DNA from: Allobosea sp. CRIB-10
Lineage (GTDB): Bacteria; Pseudomonadota; Alphaproteobacteria; Rhizobiales; Beijerinckiaceae
NCBI RefSeq assembly: GCF_900112185.1
Contig: NZ_FOKP01000013.1
Coordinates: 1-64,000 of the forward strand
Length of the DNA stretch: 64,000 bases
Reading direction: 5' to 3'
Positions 33,961-42,700 of this stretch are shown here, piece by piece. Numbering within the stretch: position 1 is the first letter of the stretch; every line of letters begins with the position of its first letter. The position numbers and the translations under genes were made by a program. The notes beneath the pieces are model-generated. The model had not been told where the DNA came from. It made no database searches and saw only the letters and a list, made by a program, of their open reading frames with translations.

Positions 33961-36138
33961 TCAGGCCGGCACCGGGTCCTTGTCCTGCGAGACCAGGTCG
34001 ATCTTCTCCGGCGCGTCGAGCATGACGAGCGCGATCGGGGCGCCGGTCAGGTCGGTCAGCCGGTAGGCGGCCTCGACCGCGTGGCCATTGCCGGCGTGGC
34101 CGGCCATCACCAGCGCGCCCTGGGCACGCGCCAGCAGCGGCGAGAGCACTTGCGCCTCGTCGGTCGATGCGGTCGCGACCAGCACCCAGTCATAGGTTTC
34201 GCAGAGCGCGTCGAGCGCGACATCGACGATGTCGGGGGCCGCCAGCACCGCCGCACGCCCGGCCCGGCCGGGCGCGATCTCATGCAGACGCGAATCCTCC
34301 TCGCGGGTGATGATGTCGGAGAACATCGCCTCGCCGGCGAGCAATTCGGAGAAACCGACCCGGTCGCGGCTGTCGCTGGCGAGATCGACCAGGATGCAGC
34401 GGCTGCGCTCGGAGAGGAGCTGGGCCAAAGCGCGCGGAGAAGCGTCGTCCGGCTCAGCGCCGTCGAGCACCAGGACGAGAGGCGCATGGCCCTCGCTCGC
34501 CTTGTTGACGCAAGCGGTGAGGTCAGAGAGACCGGCCTCGGCATCGGACAGGTCGAGATGGAGCTGGCCGATCCGCCCGCCATGCGTCAGCAGGCCGGCA
34601 ATGCGCTCGCGGCGGCGCGGCGGCGGCGCAGCGGTCTCGGCGTCGTCCTCTTCGGCCTCGGGCTGGCCGACGGCGGGCTCGACCCGGCCCCGCGCCTTGC
34701 GCAGCGGCCTGTCATCGGCCGGTGCCGGCGAGCCGCCGTTGAGGAGCTCGCGCGAGACCACGGCCGCCAGCGCGACCAGGAAGGTCGCCAGCGTCGCGAC
34801 GAGTATCGTCGGCAGCTTCTTCGGGAAGGAGGGCGTGGTCGGCTCGATGGCGCGCGAGATGATCCGCGCATCGGCGGGCGCGGCATTCTGGGCGTCGCGG
34901 GCGAGCGCCTCGCGATAGCGCAGCATGTATTGCTCGAGCTGCTCGCGCTGGGTGCGTGCCTCGCGCTCGAGCGCACGCAGCTGGACCTCGTCGTCATTGG
35001 CGCCGGAGGCGGTCTTCTTCTGGCCGTCGAGTGCGGCGGTGACGCTCTCGACGCGCTGGCCGGCGATCTTGGCCTCGTTCTCCAGCGTGCGCACGGCGCG
35101 CTCGGCGGCGGCGCGGATCTGGCTTTCGAGATCGGCGAGCTGAGCGTTCAGCTCCTTGATGCGCGGGTGCTCCGAGAGGAGGTTGCGCGACTCGAGCGCG
35201 AGCTGCGCCCGCAGATTGACGCGCTGTTCGATCAGCCTGCGGACGAGGTCGTTGTTGGCGACATCGGGAATTTCGAAGGTGCGCCCGGCCTTGATCGCAT
35301 CGCGGATGATCGACGCCTTGGCCTGCGCCTCAGCCTGCTGACTGCGCGCATTGGAGAGCTGCGTCGAGAGATCGGCGAGCTGCTGGGCGGTGATGGTGGT
35401 GTTGTTGGCGCCGACGAGCAGGCCGTGGCGGGAACGGAACTCCTCGACCCTGGCCTCCGATTCCGCCAGCTTCTTGCGCAGCGGCTCGATCGTGGTCGAG
35501 AGCCAGGAGGAAGCGCTGCGGGCGGTGTCCTGCTTGGCCGCCTCCTGCATCTCCAGATAGACGGCGGCGATCTCGTTGGCGGCCTTGGCCGCGAGCGCCG
35601 GATCCTGCGAGGTGAATTCGATCGAGACGATGCGCGAGCGCCCGACCGGATAGACCAGGAGCCGGTCGTAATACTTCTCCAGCACCCGCTCCTCCGGGGA
35701 GCGGTCGGCAGGATGCGCGCCGATGCCGAGCAGGACGCCGACCTTCTTCAGCGCGCCGAGCGCGCCGGCGCCCGAGTCGAACTCCGAATTGCCGACCAGG
35801 CCGATCCGCTTGATCGCCTCGCGCGCGAGGTCGCGCGACATGATGACCTGGACCTGGCTTTGCACGCCTTCGGCATCGAATTGCTGGCCTGAGGTCTCCG
35901 ACACCGCCTGCCCCGGCCGGGTGTAGAAACTGTCGCGGTTCTCGAGCAGCAGCCGGGCCTCGCCGGTATAGCGAGGCGTGACCATGTTGACCGCAACGAA
36001 GGACAGGCCGAGGGCGGCCAGCGTCGGCCCGATGATCCATAGCTTGCGCGCCTTGATCGCGGCCCAGAGAGCCGGCAGGTCGAGCAGGTCGGAGCGGCTT
36101 TCGCCGGCGGCCGCAACGGTGTCGTAGCGAGCGGTCAT
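33961..36138 (-). CDS. Wzc/ExoP-like chain-length protein with degenerate kinase domain
   Basis: The 725-residue inner-membrane protein has an N-terminal Wzz domain with a first membrane segment near 33-52, long periplasmic coiled coils (about 180-430) with a GumC-like motif, and a second membrane segment near 455-475 preceded by EPTTPSFPKK. A C-terminal domain (about 530-725) occupies the place of the tyrosine autokinase, but I see no Walker A motif (GxxxxGKS/T); the corresponding strand reads LVLVLDGAEPDD, and no Tyr cluster ends the protein. It probably controls chain length and export without ATP binding. The ATG at 36138 (MTARYD) is used; a longer frame reaches 36192. It is divergent from the Wza-like gene. 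Confidence 0.88.
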   Translation of the reverse strand: MTARYDTVAAAGESRSDLLDLPALWAAIKARKLWIIGPTLAALGLSFVAVNMVTPRYTGEARLLLENRDSFYTRPGQAVSETSGQQFDAEGVQSQVQVIMSRDLAREAIKRIGLVGNSEFDSGAGALGALKKVGVLLGIGAHPADRSPEERVLEKYYDRLLVYPVGRSRIVSIEFTSQDPALAAKAANEIAAVYLEMQEAAKQDTARSASSWLSTTIEPLRKKLAESEARVEEFRSRHGLLVGANNTTITAQQLADLSTQLSNARSQQAEAQAKASIIRDAIKAGRTFEIPDVANNDLVRRLIEQRVNLRAQLALESRNLLSEHPRIKELNAQLADLESQIRAAAERAVRTLENEAKIAGQRVESVTAALDGQKKTASGANDDEVQLRALEREARTQREQLEQYMLRYREALARDAQNAAPADARIISRAIEPTTPSFPKKLPTILVATLATFLVALAAVVSRELLNGGSPAPADDRPLRKARGRVEPAVGQPEAEEDDAETAAPPPRRRERIAGLLTHGGRIGQLHLDLSDAEAGLSDLTACVNKASEGHAPLVLVLDGAEPDDASPRALAQLLSERSRCILVDLASDSRDRVGFSELLAGEAMFSDIITREEDSRLHEIAPGRAGRAAVLAAPDIVDVALDALCETYDWVLVATASTDEAQVLSPLLARAQGALVMAGHAGNGHAVEAAYRLTDLTGAPIALVMLDAPEKIDLVSQDKDPVPA

Positions 36139-36207
36139 GACGCTTCCATTCACGCAAAACTCTCGCGCCCCACGGAAGAGACGCAGCGTCATCAGAGCGC
36201 ATTAAGG

Positions 36208-36222
36208 TTAGTGGCAGGTTAA
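36208..36222. promoter_or_regulatory. CtrA-like box between divergent export genes
   Basis: Read on the minus strand this is TTAACCTGCCACTAA, TTAA-N7-CTAA with one mismatch to the CtrA consensus. It lies between the Wzc-like and Wza-like genes. A further half-site TTAACCAT lies at 36271. Confidence 0.45.
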
Positions 36223-36319
36223 AGCACCGACGCCGCCGCCCAAGGCCATGAGGTCGACGATCAGCTTTTGTTAACCATGTCGGACTAACCCTACAGACAG
36301 ATTCTGAAGGGTCCCGCCG

Positions 36320-36883
36320 GTGATGATGAGTAGACATCCCGTCTGTCTGGCGCTTGCCGCCGCGCTCGCCTTGACCGGCTGCGCGCCACGCATCGTTGCG
36401 CCGGAGTTCGCCGTCGAGACCGCGGCGCCCTATCAACTCGCCAGCGGCGACCGGCTGCGCGTCATCGTCTTCGGACAGGACAATCTCTCGAACATCTACG
36501 CGGTCGACGGCTCCGGCCGCATCTCCATGCCGCTGATCGGCGCGGTCGAGGTTCAGGGTCGCACGACGCAGCAGCTCGAGCGCGCGATCGAGGGACGCCT
36601 GCGCGCAGGCTATCTGCGCGAGCCGAAGGTCTCGGTCGAGGTCGACGCCTACCGGCCGTTCTTCGTGCTCGGCGAGGTCACCAATTCCGGCCAGTTCCCG
36701 TTCGTGAACGGCATGACGGTGCAGACGGCCGTGGCGATCGCCGGCGGCTTCACGCCGCGCGGCCAGCGCGACTATGCCGAGGTCACCCGGCTGATGGACG
36801 GCCAGCTCGTCACCGGCACGGTGCCGATCACCTATCCCGTCAGGCCCGGCGACACGATCGTGATCAAGGAACGTTGGTTCTGA
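36320..36883 (+). CDS. Wza/HfsD-like polysaccharide export lipoprotein
   Basis: The 187-residue lipoprotein has a signal peptide ending in the lipobox LTGC (Cys near residue 22). A Poly_export domain (about 35-110; YQLASGDRLRVIVFGQDNLSN) is followed by a SLBB domain (about 112-180; FFVLGEVTNSGQFPFVNG). This short form lacks the long C-terminal barrel helix of E. coli Wza, as in GumB and HfsD relatives. It forms the outer-membrane channel for polysaccharide. ATG codons at 36320, 36323 and 36326 are clustered. The glycosyltransferase gene begins within its last codons. Confidence 0.92.
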   Translation: MMMSRHPVCLALAAALALTGCAPRIVAPEFAVETAAPYQLASGDRLRVIVFGQDNLSNIYAVDGSGRISMPLIGAVEVQGRTTQQLERAIEGRLRAGYLREPKVSVEVDAYRPFFVLGEVTNSGQFPFVNGMTVQTAVAIAGGFTPRGQRDYAEVTRLMDGQLVTGTVPITYPVRPGDTIVIKERWF

Positions 36884-38073
36884 CCGCACCTGCCCGGGAC
36901 TTCGCGATCATGCCCGCCGCAGCCAGCTCTGCTCCCTTGAGGATCCTGCACGTCTTCCGGGCGCCGCTCGGCGGGCTCTTCCGCCATGTGCTCGACCTCG
37001 CCCGCGGCCAGATCGCCCGCGGCCACGCCGTCGGCATCTTCTGCGACTCGACGACCGGCGGGCCCCGCGCCGACCAGGTCTTCGCCGAACTCGAGCCGCA
37101 GCTTTCGCTCGGCGTCACCCGCGTGCCGATGTCGCGCTATCCGAGCGTCACAGACATGCGTGCGCAAGCAGCAGCGGTGTCCACGCGCAAGCGGCTCGCC
37201 CCCCAGATCGTGCACGCCCATGGCTCCAAGGGCGGCGTCTATGCCCGCCTGCCTGCCCTGGTCTCGCCCGGGCGCAGCTACGTCACCGCCTATACGCCGC
37301 ATGGCGGCAGCTTCAACTACAAGCCCGGCAGCGCCGCGCACCGCATCTACATGACGATCGAGCGCCTGCTCGAGCCGGCAACCGACATGTTCCTGTTCGA
37401 GAGCGCCTTCATCGCCGGGCGGTTCGAGGCGCATGTCGGACACAAACCGCGCACCGACCATCGCATCGTGCTGAACGGCGTCTCGGAGGCCGAGTTCGAG
37501 CCGATCGACCATGCGCACGCCGCGTTCGACCTCGCCTATCTTGGCGAGCTGCGCTCGGCCAAGGGCGTCGACACGCTGATCGAGGCGCTCGCGCTGCTGA
37601 AGCGCAGGGACGAGTTGACGCCCCGCATCCTGATCGTCGGCTCCGGACCGGACGAGGCGCTGCTGCGGCAGATGACCGTCGACCAGGGCGTCGCCGCCCA
37701 ATGCGTGTTCGAGCCGCCGGGGCCGATCCGCGCCGCGCTCGCCAAGGCGCATGTGATGGTGATCCCGTCGCGGGCGGAATCGCTGCCCTATGTGATCCTC
37801 GAAGCAGCCGCGGCGGCGCAGCCGCTGATCGCGACAGATGTCGGCGGCATCAAGGAAATCTACGGCCCCGGGCATGCGCGCCGGCTGATCCGGCCGAACG
37901 ACCCGACCATCCTCGCAGACGCCATGCGTGAGACGCTGGCGACCCCGCCGGCGGAACGCCTCGCCCAGGCTGCCGATCTCGCCTTGCACGTAAAGGCGAA
38001 TTTCCGGCTCGACACCATGGTCGACGGCGTTCTCGACGCCTATCGGGCCGCGCTCGCCAGGCGCGTCGGCTGA
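36874..38073 (+). CDS. Glycosyltransferase family 4 protein
   Basis: The 399-residue GT-B fold retaining glycosyltransferase has an N-terminal domain beginning RILHVFRAPLGGLFRHVLDLA and a C-terminal GT4 domain with LAYLGELRSAKGVDTLIEAL. The E-x7-E motif lies in VIPSRAESLPYVILEAAAA. It adds a sugar to the growing lipid-linked repeat unit. The TTG at 36874, overlapping the Wza-like gene by 10 bases with AAGGA just upstream, suggests coupling; the ATG at 36910 is an alternative without a ribosome-binding site. Confidence 0.9.
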   Translation: MVLTAPARDFAIMPAAASSAPLRILHVFRAPLGGLFRHVLDLARGQIARGHAVGIFCDSTTGGPRADQVFAELEPQLSLGVTRVPMSRYPSVTDMRAQAAAVSTRKRLAPQIVHAHGSKGGVYARLPALVSPGRSYVTAYTPHGGSFNYKPGSAAHRIYMTIERLLEPATDMFLFESAFIAGRFEAHVGHKPRTDHRIVLNGVSEAEFEPIDHAHAAFDLAYLGELRSAKGVDTLIEALALLKRRDELTPRILIVGSGPDEALLRQMTVDQGVAAQCVFEPPGPIRAALAKAHVMVIPSRAESLPYVILEAAAAAQPLIATDVGGIKEIYGPGHARRLIRPNDPTILADAMRETLATPPAERLAQAADLALHVKANFRLDTMVDGVLDAYRAALARRVG

Positions 38074-38126
38074 AGCGAGCCGAGCGGCAGCCACTGATCG
38101 CCGGCCCGGAGCGGAACCTTACCGGT

Positions 38127-38139
38127 AGAATAATATTCT
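38127..38139. promoter_or_regulatory. Short palindrome upstream of sulfite dehydrogenase gene
   Basis: AGAATAATATTCT is a perfect palindrome with 5-base arms in an AT-rich spot 57 bases before the start. It could be an operator or -10 region; nothing else identifies its factor. Confidence 0.3.
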
Positions 38140-38195
38140 GCGTTCGCGCATCCTGCTCCAGGGTGCAGGATCAACGACGCCCACGGGAGGACAGC

Positions 38196-39566
38196 ATGGC
38201 CAAGCAGGAACGGTCCCTGAGCGAACTTTATGGCGACGACCCGGAGCGGGGTGACGCTCTCGCCTTCGGCCGCCGTACCGATTCCTCGCGCCGCGGCTTC
38301 CTCGGCGGCGCCGGGCTCGCCGCCATGGGCGCCGCGGTGGGCGGCACGATCCCCTTCTCGGACACCATGCCAGGAGGACTGATTCCGGCCGCAATGGCGC
38401 AAAGCGCGCCGCCTGCGCCCCCCGCTCCGTCCGCAGGCCCGGCGGCCGCCGCGCCGAAGGGCCCGCAACTCCTCGACTTTCCCGGCAAGGCCAAGGGGCT
38501 GGTCCTGCTCGGCGACCGGCCGCTCGTCGCCGAGACGCCCGAGCACATGCTCGACGACGACACCACGCCGTTCGAGAAGTTCTACGTCCGCAACAATGGC
38601 CAGACGCCGGAGCCCTTCACCGAGGGCGACGCCTGGGAATTGACCATCGACGGCGAGGTCAACACGCCACTGAAGATCAAGCTCGGCGAACTCAAGCAGA
38701 AGTTCACGCACAAGACCTTCCGCATGGTGCTGGAATGCGGCGGCAATGGCCGCTCCTTCTTCCAGCCGCAGGCGCGCGGCAACCAGTGGACCAATGGCGG
38801 CGCCGGCTGCGCCGAATGGACCGGCGTGCCACTCGCCGACGTGCTGCAGAGCGCCGGCCTGAAGTCGACCGCCGTGCACACCGGCAATTACGGCGCCGAC
38901 CAGCACCTCTCCGGCGACGCCACGAAGGATGCTATTTCGCGCGGCGTGCCGATCGCGGCGGCGCTGGAACCGCATGCGCTCCTGGTCTGGGGGATGAACG
39001 GCCAGCCGCTGCCGGCTATCCATGGCGGGCCGCTCAGGGTGATCATCCCCGGCTTCCCGGCCTCGGTCTCGCATAAATGGCTGAAGCGGATCGCGATCCG
39101 CGACAGGGTGCATGACGGCCAGGGCATGGGCGGCACCTCCTATTCGGTCGCGATCAAGCCGATGATCCCCGGCGGCAAGACCGACGATGCGAACATGCGC
39201 ACCATGACCGACATGCCGGTGCGCGGCATCATCACTAACCCCGCCAACGGCACGCGCCTGCCCGCCGGCACACGCAAGCTCGCCTTGCGCGGCGCCGCCT
39301 GGGACGGGCATGAGGGGGTCTCGCGCGTCGATGTCTCGATCGATTTCGGTGCGACCTGGCAGCCGGCCAAGGCGGCCGAGCCGAAGAACCGCTATGACTG
39401 GCGGCGCTGGACGACCGAGGTCGAACTCCCCTCGGACGGCTACTACGAGCTCTGGGTCCGCGCCACCGACAGCAAGGGCCGGGCGCAGCCGCATGTCGCC
39501 GGCGGCTGGAACCCGCAGGGCTACGGCGCCAACCCGATGCACCGGGTCGCGGTGCTCGTCGGGTGA
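38196..39566 (+). CDS. SorA/SoxC-like sulfite dehydrogenase, molybdopterin subunit
   Basis: The 456-residue precursor has a Tat signal (SSRRGFLGGAGLAAMG, near 28-43). It belongs to the sulfite oxidase family, with the molybdenum-ligand Cys in VLECGGNGRSFF, RWTTEVELP near the C terminus, and a C-terminal Mo-co dimerisation domain (about 330-450). It oxidises sulfite to sulfate, or acts as a related SoxC-type enzyme, in the periplasm and passes electrons to the cytochrome encoded next. The ATG at 38196 has GGGAGGACAGC upstream. A Pro/Ala-rich linker follows the signal. Confidence 0.9.
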   Translation: MAKQERSLSELYGDDPERGDALAFGRRTDSSRRGFLGGAGLAAMGAAVGGTIPFSDTMPGGLIPAAMAQSAPPAPPAPSAGPAAAAPKGPQLLDFPGKAKGLVLLGDRPLVAETPEHMLDDDTTPFEKFYVRNNGQTPEPFTEGDAWELTIDGEVNTPLKIKLGELKQKFTHKTFRMVLECGGNGRSFFQPQARGNQWTNGGAGCAEWTGVPLADVLQSAGLKSTAVHTGNYGADQHLSGDATKDAISRGVPIAAALEPHALLVWGMNGQPLPAIHGGPLRVIIPGFPASVSHKWLKRIAIRDRVHDGQGMGGTSYSVAIKPMIPGGKTDDANMRTMTDMPVRGIITNPANGTRLPAGTRKLALRGAAWDGHEGVSRVDVSIDFGATWQPAKAAEPKNRYDWRRWTTEVELPSDGYYELWVRATDSKGRAQPHVAGGWNPQGYGANPMHRVAVLVG

Positions 39567-39931
39567 GCGTCATGATCGCACGCCTCCGCCGCGCCGGGCT
39601 CATGCTCGGCGCGGGACTTCTCCTCGCCGCGCCCGCGGCGCTGGCGCAGGCCCCTGCCCCCGCGGAGGAGACGCCGGAGATGTTCCCGGCCGGGCCGAAC
39701 CGCGACGAGGCCTTCTATGCCTGCATCGCCTGCCACAACTTCAAGCTGGTCGCGGCGCAGGGGATGAGCCGCGAGAAATGGGGCGAGACGCTCGACTGGA
39801 TGGTCACCAAACACAACATGCCGGCCCTCGCCACGGAGGAGCGCGGCAAGGTGCTCGACTATCTCGCCGAGGTGTTTCCGCCGAAGGCGCCATCCCAGCA
39901 GGGCGGGTGGAAGAACCCGTTCCTGAACTGA
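39563..39931 (+). CDS. SorB-like c-type cytochrome
   Basis: The 122-residue precursor has a signal peptide ending near ALAQAP and a single haem-binding motif CIACH (near 52-56), with a likely distal Met in HNMPAL. It is the electron acceptor of the molybdoenzyme encoded just upstream, to which it is coupled by a 4-base GTGA overlap (GTG at 39563); an ATG at 39572 is the alternative start. No other sox genes are present, so sulfite detoxification fits better than thiosulfate oxidation. Confidence 0.88.
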   Translation: MSVMIARLRRAGLMLGAGLLLAAPAALAQAPAPAEETPEMFPAGPNRDEAFYACIACHNFKLVAAQGMSREKWGETLDWMVTKHNMPALATEERGKVLDYLAEVFPPKAPSQQGGWKNPFLN

Positions 39932-39946
39932 GGCGGCGCCCTGCGG

Positions 39947-40285
39947 TCAGAACAGCTTGAGCGCGACGACGCCGGCGACGACCAGCGCGATGCCGAGCCA
40001 GCCGGCCGGGCGGATGCGCTGGCCGAAGGCGAGCGCGCCGACCACGGCCGTCAGCACGAGGCCGACGCCGCCCCAGACGGCGTAGGCGACCGAGAGGTCC
40101 ATGCCGCGGATCGCCTGCGCCAGGGCGGCGAAGGCACCGACGACGCAGAGCACGCCGAGGGCGCCGACGAGCCGGCGCTTCAGCCCGTCGGAGATCTTGA
40201 GCAGGCTGGTGCCGATCACCTCGAGGGCGACGGCCAGAGCGAGCCAGGCAAGCGCGAAGGTTTGCGCTGAGGCAGCGAAGGTCAC
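39947..40285 (-). CDS. SMR-family transporter subunit
   Basis: The 112-residue protein has four membrane segments. The active-site Glu lies in LALAVALEVIGTSLLK (near 22), and the signature VAYAVWGGVG is near 68. It overlaps the upstream SMR gene by four bases (ATGA), so the two probably form a heterodimer such as MdtIJ or EbrAB. Substrates of such pairs include polyamines and cationic drugs; the substrate here is unknown. It ends convergently, 15 bases from the cytochrome gene. Confidence 0.9.
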   Translation of the reverse strand: MTFAASAQTFALAWLALAVALEVIGTSLLKISDGLKRRLVGALGVLCVVGAFAALAQAIRGMDLSVAYAVWGGVGLVLTAVVGALAFGQRIRPAGWLGIALVVAGVVALKLF

Positions 40286-40638
40286 ACCAGCCTCCGCTCG
40301 TCCTCCTCAGAAGCGTCGTGACCGACGCCGCGTTCCAGCAGCACGATGCCGCCGATGATCAGGGCCAGCGCGAGGATGCGCGGGACCGTCAGATGCTCGG
40401 CGAAGAAGGCATGGCCGATCAGGGCGATGCCGACGATGCCGAGGCCTTCCCAGACCGCATAGGCGACGGCCATGGGGATGACCCGCAGGGCGACGCTGAG
40501 CAGGGCGAAGGACAATCCGATCAGCACGAGCGGCAGGACCGCGACGAGGACCGGGCCCGCGACGAAGGCCTTCAGCGCCGACGTCGCAAGCAGCTCAACG
40601 GCGATGGCCGCGAGCAGGATCAACCAATGAAAAGACAT
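40282..40638 (-). CDS. SMR-family transporter subunit (partner)
   Basis: The 118-residue protein has four membrane segments, the active-site Glu in AAIAVELLATSALK (near 14) and the signature VAYAVWEGLGIVGI. A charged C-terminal tail of about 15 residues (DASEEDERRLV) is longer than in EmrE and suggests fixed topology, as expected for a heterodimer. It is the first gene of the pair. No guanidine-type riboswitch hairpins were found upstream, in contrast to the SMR gene at 51873. Confidence 0.9.
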   Translation of the reverse strand: MSFHWLILLAAIAVELLATSALKAFVAGPVLVAVLPLVLIGLSFALLSVALRVIPMAVAYAVWEGLGIVGIALIGHAFFAEHLTVPRILALALIIGGIVLLERGVGHDASEEDERRLV

Positions 40639-41101
40639 AAGTCACACAAGGGCGCTGGCCCGGGGCGCAGACGGCGCGGGTGCGGCGACTGCGGGGTGCG
40701 CATCGTTAGCGTTTAAGAGACGATGTTCGAGATGAAAGGAGCGCTCAGGCTTTCGCCGGAGGCCAGCACACACCTACGCCCAAATCACCGGAAATACCCG
40801 GGGGCAAGGTCAACGAAATATGTGCTTCTCAGACACTCATCGCCGTCTCAGATGCCCGAAACTATGCTTTTTGTCAACTCAAACACGACTTTAGGGGTAT
40901 TCACCACCCATTTTCCGACCTTCGAAACCCTGCGCTAATACCTTGAAGGCCCGAGCGAAAATCGACCTTTCTCAGCCCGAGAAAAAAGATGCTTTCACGA
41001 TGTGGTTTCGAGGCGCCCCGCCGGGCTGAATTCGCTTCAAATCCCGATCGCTTCCGCAGAGTCCGATTAAGTCTTCCGTGAGCAATTTGCGCTAGGTCGA
41101 G
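40639..41101. other. Gene-free interval upstream of the initiating transferase
   Basis: No supported gene, strong terminator or consensus promoter was seen in these 463 bases. The right half is lower in GC than its surroundings, as expected for promoters. A 71-codon frame at 40723-40938 has no recognisable product. Confidence 0.5.
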
Positions 41102-42700
41102 ATGGCTTTTGGCGTGGCGCGCGTATCGATCGCCATGCGCGAGCGGGGACTGGACCACATGGGCGCTTTCGACGTTCGCGACCTGATCAAGGCGGATTCC
41201 GCCGGCTCCGCGCCGATGAGCGGAGACTCCAGCGGCACCCGGGCCTTCCACCCGCTGGCCGAGCGCATCGCCGCCATGCCGGTCAAGCAGACATTGTCGC
41301 CGGTGCTGATCGAGGGGCTGGTGCGCCTTGCAGACGTGCTGGTGATCCTCGGCGTCGGCGGGTTGATCTTCGCCCTCTACGTCGCCGGCGTGGTCGACTA
41401 CACCCTGCCCTATCAAATCACCGTGCCGCTGCTGGCGCTCGGCGCGCTCGCCGTGTTCCAGGCGCTGCACCTCTACCATGTCGGTGCGCTGCGCAATTTC
41501 ATCAGCATGGCGGTGCGGATCACCGCCGGCTGGACCGTGCTGTTCCTGCTGGCGCTGGCCGGGTTCTTCTTCCTCAAGGTCGGCGACCAGGTCTCGCGCG
41601 TCTGGCTCGCGGGCTTCTACGGCGTCGGTCTCGTGCTGCTGCTCGCCGAACGTGCCGCGGTCACGCTGATCGTGCTGCGTCTCACCCGGATGGGGCGGCT
41701 GGAGCGGCGCACCGCGATCGTCGGCGGCGGCCCGGCCGGCGAGGAGCTGATCAAGGCGCTGGAAGCGCAGCGCGATACCGGCCTGCGCATCTGCGGCGTG
41801 TTCGACGACCGCAACGACGACCGCTCGCCCGATCTCGTCGCCGGCTATCCCAAGCTCGGCACGATCGACGACCTCGTCGAGTTCGCCCGCCGCACCAAGC
41901 TCGACCTGGTGATCTTCACCCTGCCGATCTCGGCCGAGGCGCGCCTGCTCGCCATGCTGCGCAAGCTCTGGGTGCTGCCGATCGACATAAGGCTCTCGGC
42001 CCATATGTCGAAGCTCAGATTCCGGCCGCGCTCATATTCCTATATCGGCGCGGTCCCGGTGCTCGACGTGTTCGACCGGCCGATCGCCGACTGGGACATC
42101 GTCGTCAAATGGCTGTTCGACAAGATCGTCGGCACGCTGGCGCTGATCGCGCTCTCGCCGCTGATGATCGCGACCGCAATCGCCGTCAGGCTCGACTCGA
42201 AGGGGCCGATCCTGTTCCGGCAGAAGCGCTACGGCTTCAACAACGAGTTGATCGAAGTGCTGAAATTCCGCTCGCTCTATCATGAGATGAGCGATTTCTC
42301 CGCCGCCAAGCAGGTGACCAAGGGCGACCCCCGCGTCACCCGCGTCGGCCGCTTCATCCGCAAGACCTCGATCGACGAATTGCCGCAGCTGCTCAACGTG
42401 GTGTTCAAGGGCAACCTCTCGCTGGTCGGCCCGCGGCCGCACGCGATCCACGCCACCGCCTCGAACCGGGCCTATGAGCAGGTGGTCGACGGCTATTTCG
42501 CCCGCCACAAGGTCAAGCCCGGCATCACCGGCTGGGCCCAGATCCATGGCTGGCGCGGCGAGACCGACACGGAGGACAAGATCCAGCGCCGCGTCGAGCA
42601 TGATCTCTACTACATCGAGAACTGGTCGGTGCTGCTCGATCTCTACATCCTGATCAAGACGCCGTTCTCGCTGATGACCAAGAACGAGAACGCCTATTGA
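41102..42700 (+). CDS. Undecaprenyl-phosphate glucose phosphotransferase (WcaJ/HfsE-like)
   Basis: The 532-residue membrane protein starts polysaccharide synthesis by transferring a hexose-1-phosphate to undecaprenyl phosphate. Four N-terminal membrane segments (about 75-200) are followed by a Rossmann-like CoA-binding domain (RRTAIVGGGPAGEELIKAL). A fifth segment leads into the catalytic domain, with FRQKRYGFNNELIEVLKFRSL, RKTSIDELPQLLNV and LSLVGPRPHA. The ATG at 41102 has AGGTCGAG upstream; ATG 41159 is an alternative nearer the family start. The next gene overlaps its stop (TTGA). Confidence 0.92.
   Translation: MAFGVARVSIAMRERGLDHMGAFDVRDLIKADSAGSAPMSGDSSGTRAFHPLAERIAAMPVKQTLSPVLIEGLVRLADVLVILGVGGLIFALYVAGVVDYTLPYQITVPLLALGALAVFQALHLYHVGALRNFISMAVRITAGWTVLFLLALAGFFFLKVGDQVSRVWLAGFYGVGLVLLLAERAAVTLIVLRLTRMGRLERRTAIVGGGPAGEELIKALEAQRDTGLRICGVFDDRNDDRSPDLVAGYPKLGTIDDLVEFARRTKLDLVIFTLPISAEARLLAMLRKLWVLPIDIRLSAHMSKLRFRPRSYSYIGAVPVLDVFDRPIADWDIVVKWLFDKIVGTLALIALSPLMIATAIAVRLDSKGPILFRQKRYGFNNELIEVLKFRSLYHEMSDFSAAKQVTKGDPRVTRVGRFIRKTSIDELPQLLNVVFKGNLSLVGPRPHAIHATASNRAYEQVVDGYFARHKVKPGITGWAQIHGWRGETDTEDKIQRRVEHDLYYIENWSVLLDLYILIKTPFSLMTKNENAY

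Noticed and set aside
38111-38145. EcfG promoter before the sulfite dehydrogenase gene
   Set aside because: GGAAC and CGTT are both present but 23 bases apart rather than 16-17.
40639-40760. Guanidine riboswitch upstream of the paired SMR genes
   Set aside because: No two hairpins with GG-ACGR-CC loops were found, and paired SMR proteins usually do not export guanidinium.
40723-40938. A 71-codon frame in the gap before the initiating transferase
   Set aside because: No ribosome-binding site, domain, signal peptide or membrane segment supports it.
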